Positions 60,037 to 64,000 of a stretch of DNA of 64,000 nt are shown piece by piece (position 1 is the stretch's first letter; the number at the start of each line of letters is the position of its first letter). This stretch comes from Lonicera japonica (taxonomy: Eukaryota > Streptophyta > Magnoliopsida > Dipsacales > Caprifoliaceae): NCBI GenBank assembly GCA_021464415.1, contig CM038470.1, positions 11,234,394 through 11,298,393 of the forward strand, read 5' to 3'. The position numbers and the translations under genes are program-made. Under the pieces are notes generated by a model. The model worked only from the letters and a program-made list of their open reading frames with translations. It did no database searches and had not been told where the DNA came from.

Positions 60037-61353
60037 TTATTGAGATAAAAAAGAGAAAGGCGATGGATTCTGAGAATCATCAGCACCAAAATTCAAGATA
60101 TCAGTGAAGTTAGAAGCAGAGAGCGAATTGTATCCTATATCTCCTAAGGTAGTCCAATCCGGAGTCATTAATCCGGCAACCTCCGCAACAGAACTAATTT
60201 GAGGAGACCCCTTTGAGAAACCATCCAAAGCAACTTGGTAATCTGACAGAGTCGGATATGCCGGCATATCCACTGCTGTCAGAGGATCCCCGTGTTCTGA
60301 AAGATTCACGGTCGGTAGATGGATATCAGGGGTTGATGAAAGGAGCTTTAAAAAACTTTTGTAGTGAGGATGCTCCAACAAATCTTCCTGGGTCGGAAGA
60401 ACCCCAGGTTCTAGAGGATTCTCTGAGGGGCCAGATGGAGAAGCGAAGGAGCCTGGTGGGTGAGCAAGGGAGTCGGATGGATTGGCCCTTGAGGAACTTG
60501 CAGGAGGGTTAAAGGAGCCAGGTGGAGAGGCAAAGGAGCCGGATGGGTGAGTAAAGGAGCCGGATGGAGAAGCGAAGGAGCCTGGTGGGTGAGCAAGGGA
60601 GTCAGATGGATTGGCCCTTGAGGAACTTGCAGGAGGGTTAAAGGAGCCAGGTGGAGAGGCAAAGGAGCCGGATGGGTGAGTAAAGAAGCCGGATGGAGAA
60701 GCGAAGGAGCCTGGTGGGTGAGCAAGGGAGTCGGATGGATTGGCCCTTGAGGAACTTGCAGGAGGGTTAAAGGGGCCAGGTGGAGAGGCAAAGGAGTCGG
60801 ATGGGTGAGTAAAGGAGCCTGATGGGTAGGCAAATGACCTGGAGGCTGGAGATTTCTCCGGCAGTTTTCCGGTCGAACGGTGGCGGCGTCGACCAGAGCC
60901 GGATGGAGAAGCGAAGGAGCCTGGTGGGTGAGCAAGGGAGTCGGATGGATTGGCCCTTGAGGAACTTGCAGGAGGGACAAAGGAAAATGACGGATTAACC
61001 CTGGGAGACTCGCTGTCCAGTCGAGCCTCCAACGCCGTCATTCGTGACTGCAGAGCCTCAAGCTTTTGATCAAGAGAGGTAAGGAGGGCAGCGCATCCAC
61101 CAGCAGGATTTAGGATTCTTGCCTTAGCTTCAAAGAGAAACGAATCGAGAGTTTCACGATGTTTGTGATCCGGTACGTGTTGTAAAAAAAATTCAACACT
61201 TTTTACCCCGAAAACGGAAAAGATTGTGTGATAATCTCGACGATGATACGCATTTGGAAAGATTTTAACTGATTCACAAGAAGGAGGACAAGCTCTGCGG
61301 CGAAAAGAGCAGGCAGGACATGGAGTACCTCGCTGGCGGATGCTGATCGACAT
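60037..61353 (-). CDS. Divergent LOB-domain (LBD-like) protein inside a retrotransposon
   Basis: 438 residues from the ATG at 61353; the frame is open further up to an ATG at 61530 (497 residues), but the shorter start places the zinc motif at residue 12, as in LBD proteins. C12-x2-C15-x6-C22-x3-C26 is the LOB zinc-finger-like motif that contacts DNA. A GAS-like block (YHTIFSVFGVKSVEFFLQHV) and a coiled segment with leucines (SLDQKLEALQSRMTALEARL) follow, so all three LOB parts are present, though diverged. The middle is a Pro/Ser/His-rich tandem repeat of 43 residues. The end is acidic and hydrophobic-rich, like an activation region. LBD proteins are plant-only transcription factors for organ boundaries and roots; whether this copy is functional is unknown. 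It is in element sense, has no intron, and is the only long ORF in the element. Confidence 0.82.
   Translation of the reverse strand: MSISIRQRGTPCPACSFRRRACPPSCESVKIFPNAYHRRDYHTIFSVFGVKSVEFFLQHVPDHKHRETLDSFLFEAKARILNPAGGCAALLTSLDQKLEALQSRMTALEARLDSESPRVNPSFSFVPPASSSRANPSDSLAHPPGSFASPSGSGRRRHRSTGKLPEKSPASRSFAYPSGSFTHPSDSFASPPGPFNPPASSSRANPSDSLAHPPGSFASPSGFFTHPSGSFASPPGSFNPPASSSRANPSDSLAHPPGSFASPSGSFTHPSGSFASPPGSFNPPASSSRANPSDSLAHPPGSFASPSGPSENPLEPGVLPTQEDLLEHPHYKSFLKLLSSTPDIHLPTVNLSEHGDPLTAVDMPAYPTLSDYQVALDGFSKGSPQISSVAEVAGLMTPDWTTLGDIGYNSLSASNFTDILNFGADDSQNPSPFSFLSQ
60430..60990 (-). repeat. 129-bp tandem repeat within the LOB ORF
   Basis: The phrase 'ttggcccttgaggaacttgcaggagg' recurs at about 60482, 60611, 60740 and 60950. 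The first two steps are 129 bp (43 codons); the last is 210 bp because of an in-frame insertion with a basic stretch (GRRRHRSTGKLPEKSP). All changes keep the frame. Confidence 0.9.
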
Positions 61354-61858
61354 GGCTGTTTGTATTGGATTTGAATGGGAGATTTGCAGTGAGGATGGTG
61401 CTATTGGGTGATTTGCAGTGAGGATGGTGTGTTTTGATTTTAATGGCAGGAAGCTGGTGAAAGGGTTAAAGGCGCCGATCTCGAAATTTGAATTTCGAAT
61501 TTCGAGGTCAGAGCAAAAAGATGTCGGCATTTGATGATGGCGAGGGTTTGGAGTTTACGGAATTTGCGGGTTGTCGGTTATGGTATGGATTAGGGGTTGT
61601 CGGTTATGGTATGACTGAGGAAATGGACGGTGTTGCTTGGGATTGACGGAGGAGAGAATCGGGAAGTTGAACGAGTGGATGAGTGGTGCAATGAGATCAA
61701 CGGCTCTTGATGTTAGAATAGGAAAATAAGAAGGTTTAGGGGCTAGAATAGAAATATCAGAAAGTACAGGGGTGAAATTGTAAATATATCTGACGGTGTC
61801 TGGAATATTCCGTCAATTCTGACGGCAAGCAAACGGCGTTAACCGCTGACGTGGCTGA

Positions 61859-62120
61859 CACGTGACTGACACGTGGCGCTGACTGGATGCCACGTGGCGG
61901 ACACGTGGCGCTGACTGGATGCCACGTCGCGGACACGTGGCGCTGACTGGATGTCACGTGGCACTGACTGGATGTCACGTGGTGCTGGCGTGGATGCCAC
62001 GTGGCGCTGACTGGATGCCACGTGGCGCTGACTGGATGTCACGTGGCGGACACGTGGCGCTGACTGGATGCCACGTGGCGCTGGCATGGATGCCACGTGG
62101 CGCTGACTGGATGTCACGTG
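61859..62120 (-). promoter_or_regulatory. Array of 14 CACGTG (G-box) palindromes in the leader
   Basis: A tandem repeat of a ~21-bp unit (gccacgtggcgctgactggat and variants). Perfect CACGTG occurs at 61859, 61870, 61891, 61902, 61934, 61955, 61976, 61998, 62019, 62040, 62051, 62072, 62094 and 62115. Most are CACGTGGC, the G-box/ABRE core bound by bZIP and bHLH factors. The array lies between the primer site and the LOB ORF. Spacing of 21-22 bp is about two helical turns, placing sites on one face of the DNA. Confidence 0.85.
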
Positions 62121-62180
62121 GCACTGACTGGATGTTAATGATGTGGCAGTTGCAGTTTGTAAGGAAATAGAGGAAAAATA

Positions 62181-62245
62181 AAATGCTATTAGTAGGAATC
62201 GAACCTTGCACTAAGCTGTGGTTACCTGATGGTCTTGCCAGCCAG
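62181..62245 (-). other. tRNA-like relic with perfect Pol III B box
   Basis: Minus strand contains GGTTCGATTCC (62205-62195), a perfect B box, followed by TACTAATAGC like a tRNA 3' arm. The T stem and acceptor do not pair fully and a clear A box is lacking, so it is a SINE or tRNA relic, not a gene. Confidence 0.4.
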
Positions 62246-62460
62246 GCTGAATGCTTCAATAATAATTATTTGGACGTGGTTTTATTTGAACAGGTTTGCT
62301 GCGTAAAGTTTGATTCGAGTAGTGTTTGGAGGCGTATTTGATTTGTTTGATAATGGTGATAGGTGTGGTGGCTTGGTGGCGAGGTTGTGTGGTGGCTGGT
62401 GGTTGGTGGCGAGGTCGTGGTGGCTAGTGGCGAGGTCGTGGTGGCTAGTGGCGAGGTTGT

Positions 62461-62472
62461 GCTCTGATACCA
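62461..62472 (-). other. Primer-binding site (tRNA-iMet type)
   Basis: In element sense TGGTATCAGAGC, all 12 bases matching the 3' end complement of plant initiator tRNA-Met, directly after the 5' LTR. Confidence 0.92.
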
Positions 62473-62763
62473 TGTTAAATTATACAACACAAGAAATAGA
62501 GAAATTATATTAATGAGCAAGAAATCCACAAGGGGTTACATTGTTACAATCTCACATCTATTTACAATGGAATTGACATGAATATATATACAAGTAAAGA
62601 ATGAAACAAGAAGCCTAAAATGAGGAAGAAAGGAGGAGACAAGGAGGGAAACATGGAGGAGGGAATAAAGGAAAAGAAGAATAATTCTAAGCTTTAATAA
62701 TTACAAATAATAATGCTAATTTATGTTGGAGAATATCATCATTCAATATCATCATTTCTAACA
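62473..62763 (-). repeat. 5' LTR of the LOB retroelement
   Basis: 291 bp, apparently identical to 58737-59027. Transcription would run leftward from here into the G-box leader and the LOB ORF. Confidence 0.92.
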
Positions 62764-63165
62764 ATGATGATGAAAAATGGAAGATAAAATTGATGAAAAC
62801 ATATTAATGATGATGATGATGAGTGGAAGATGAAAGAACGGAAAAGTGGTGGAGAGGCGGGGAGGAGGTGGTGGGGGAGATTGGTGTGTTTTTCTCTTTC
62901 TTTCTTTATTCCTTTTCCTTTATTTTTTTTAAAAAAAAATTCTTTCATAATATTTTTTAAATCTAATTAAAATTATTTTTTAAAAATTATCTAATTGAAA
63001 TGATAATTTTGTCATTGATTCCGTCCAATTTAACGATCAAATTGGACTGAAATGCCAATTTAAAACTCGGTGAAAATTTAAGTATTTAAATGAGGCAAAT
63101 TTATTTTGAGAGTCAAAGTAAGATAATATCAATAATTTAGGGGTCATTTGCATAATTTATTCAAA

Positions 63166-64000
63166 ATTAAATAACCAATTAACGGTTGGGATTTGATTTT
63201 GAGGGAGCATACGTACATTGATCATAGTGATATATGTATATGTATATATCGTCTTGGTCCATGAACGAAAACAGCATCTGGGTCTTTGGGGTGGGGACCC
63301 TGAAATTGATGTCGCCAACGGAGTCTCTTCTCTTCTATCATTTTTTCCACTAATTTCTTGTCTCGAGAAACAGACGGGAAGGTGTTGTGGAACCTGTGAA
63401 TCTGACGTGGCACGTGAAAAAAGTAAGAGTCAACTGTCAAGCATCTAAAGTGTTTGTGGTCTTAAAAAGTAAGCATTTTGCGTGTATTCTTTTTATTACT
63501 ATATTTTTTAATATAAGATAGAGATATTTAAATCTTAATTTTGTGTAAAAATCCAAATTTTTAACAACTTAAGTCTGAATTTATTTATACTTTTAATTAT
63601 TTTGATTCAACCAAAAAATTAGCCTTAAATAGAATAATCTTTGAATTAATTAACAGAAGTGAAAGTAAATTGTTTTAGATCTTTAACCTGAAAAGTATTT
63701 TAACTTCATTTAAGCTAGAAATCTTTTGATCTTTAATGAAAGGAGCTATTAAAGTGATGGAGTAATGGTTTACTGAGTAATTAAATTTATCTAATCAAAG
63801 TTTATAATTTTAATAGGGTACGTGCTTGCTATATATATATATATTATTTAATTAACTACAAACTTTAGTTAACTTAATTAATTAATATTAGTATACATTA
63901 ATTAATAATTTATCAAATCCATAAGAGAAAGGTATATTCATTGATGATTTTTCAAGAGAGCCCCTCCCAAGGAGTAGTTGCATGCCCTATTTCATTTTCA
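63166..64000. other. Intergenic DNA at the window end
   Basis: No gene supported. 63240-63450 is less AT-rich than its surroundings and could be part of an exon or promoter whose gene lies outside, but no domain or splice structure is visible. Confidence 0.4.

Larger units (their letters stand above)
58737..62763 (-). mobile_element. Non-autonomous LTR retrotransposon carrying a LOB-domain ORF
   Basis: Two 291-bp LTRs (58737-59027 and 62473-62763) look identical base for base. TGTTA/TAACA ends and the 5-bp duplication ATGAT (58732-58736 and 62764-62768) frame the element. On the minus strand, the primer site TGGTATCAGAGC (62472-62461) directly abuts the 5' LTR and matches the tRNA-iMet site in all 12 bases; a polypurine tract TTTGAGGGGGGG (about 59039-59028) directly precedes the 3' LTR. 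The 3.4-kb interior has no gag, protease, RT, RNase H or integrase. It has a leader with a G-box array, one long sense ORF with a LOB domain, and a 1-kb 3' part with two A-tracts. It must rely on enzymes from other elements. Identical LTRs mean very recent insertion. Confidence 0.9.
57985..63165. mobile_element. Older long-inverted-repeat element split by the LOB retroelement
   Basis: 57985-58275 is mirrored at about 62885-63165. Landmarks in order from outside: gatatt-tct-actttga-cctc, cctcatttaaata, gagttttaaattgg, cgttaaattggacgg-atcaa, attttaaaaaatattatgaaag, then a C/T-rich 'cacctcctcc'. Without the 4-kb retroelement and its duplication the element would be about 1.15 kb, like the others in the window. 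No target duplication is clear, so Mutator-like is an inference. The open frame 58216-58659 in its left half has no recognised domain. Confidence 0.55.

Noticed and set aside
60213..60512. 99-codon plus-strand frame opposite the LOB ORF
   Set aside because: Shadow of the tandem-repeat coding sequence on the other strand.
61757..62259. Open frames of 73-94 codons on both strands in the G-box array
   Set aside because: They are translations of the 21-bp tandem repeat, which is open in several frames because its length is a multiple of three.

Overview
The window is plant nuclear DNA, most likely from a eudicot. It is AT-rich and transposon-laden, and its genes have small GT-AG introns. The proteins recognised are plant-type: a CASP-like membrane protein, a UBC7-type E2, ATL-type RING-H2 proteins and a LOB-domain protein. 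Two tRNA genes carry plant-style Pol III signals. I cannot name the species from sequence alone.

Layout. 1-9000: AT-rich DNA with a triplicated repeat (1.7-2.3 kb), a tRNA-His gene (4759-4830) and, on the minus strand, the remains of a SEC14/CRAL-TRIO-like gene (6.2-9.0 kb) with a 5'-truncated LINE in an intron. 9-16.7 kb: no gene, but several non-autonomous DNA transposons (long-inverted-repeat element 10216-11387; two Tourist-like MITEs to 12296; an element of 652 bp at 14572-15223 filled with hairpin repeats) and a tRNA-derived SINE at 16.2 kb. 16891-19035: a three-exon CASP-like gene, minus strand. 20.9-24.9 kb: two copies of a 1.25-kb repeat, each holding an array of short palindromes. 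28926-30022: a MULE-type element with a perfect 9-bp target duplication. 30570-34503: a six-exon E2 gene of the UBC7/UBE2G class, minus strand. 34.8-36.5 kb: two hAT-like elements. 36945-37016: tRNA-Pro.

37.6-50.8 kb is an ATL-type RING-H2 cluster: three intact intronless genes and one broken copy, best explained by tandem duplication of a two-gene block. The broken copy was hit by a Ty1/copia retrotransposon (41667-47476), now decayed, whose gag in turn holds an antisense solo LTR. 53008-53898 encodes a plant single-pass membrane protein of unknown role.

The most unusual object is at 58737-62763: a compact LTR retrotransposon (minus orientation) with LTRs that look identical, a perfect iMet primer-binding site, a polypurine tract and a 5-bp target duplication. 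It has no recognisable gag or pol. Its internal region instead carries one long sense ORF with a divergent LOB DNA-binding domain and a 43-residue repeat. Upstream of that ORF is an array of 14 CACGTG (G-box) palindromes. Two long A-tracts and the lack of an intron suggest capture of a processed transcript. The element sits inside an older long-inverted-repeat element.

The E2 gene and the RING-H2 E3 genes belong to the same pathway (ubiquitination), but their proximity is probably coincidental. All coordinates were read by eye, and splice sites were chosen by GT/AG, phase and protein continuity.
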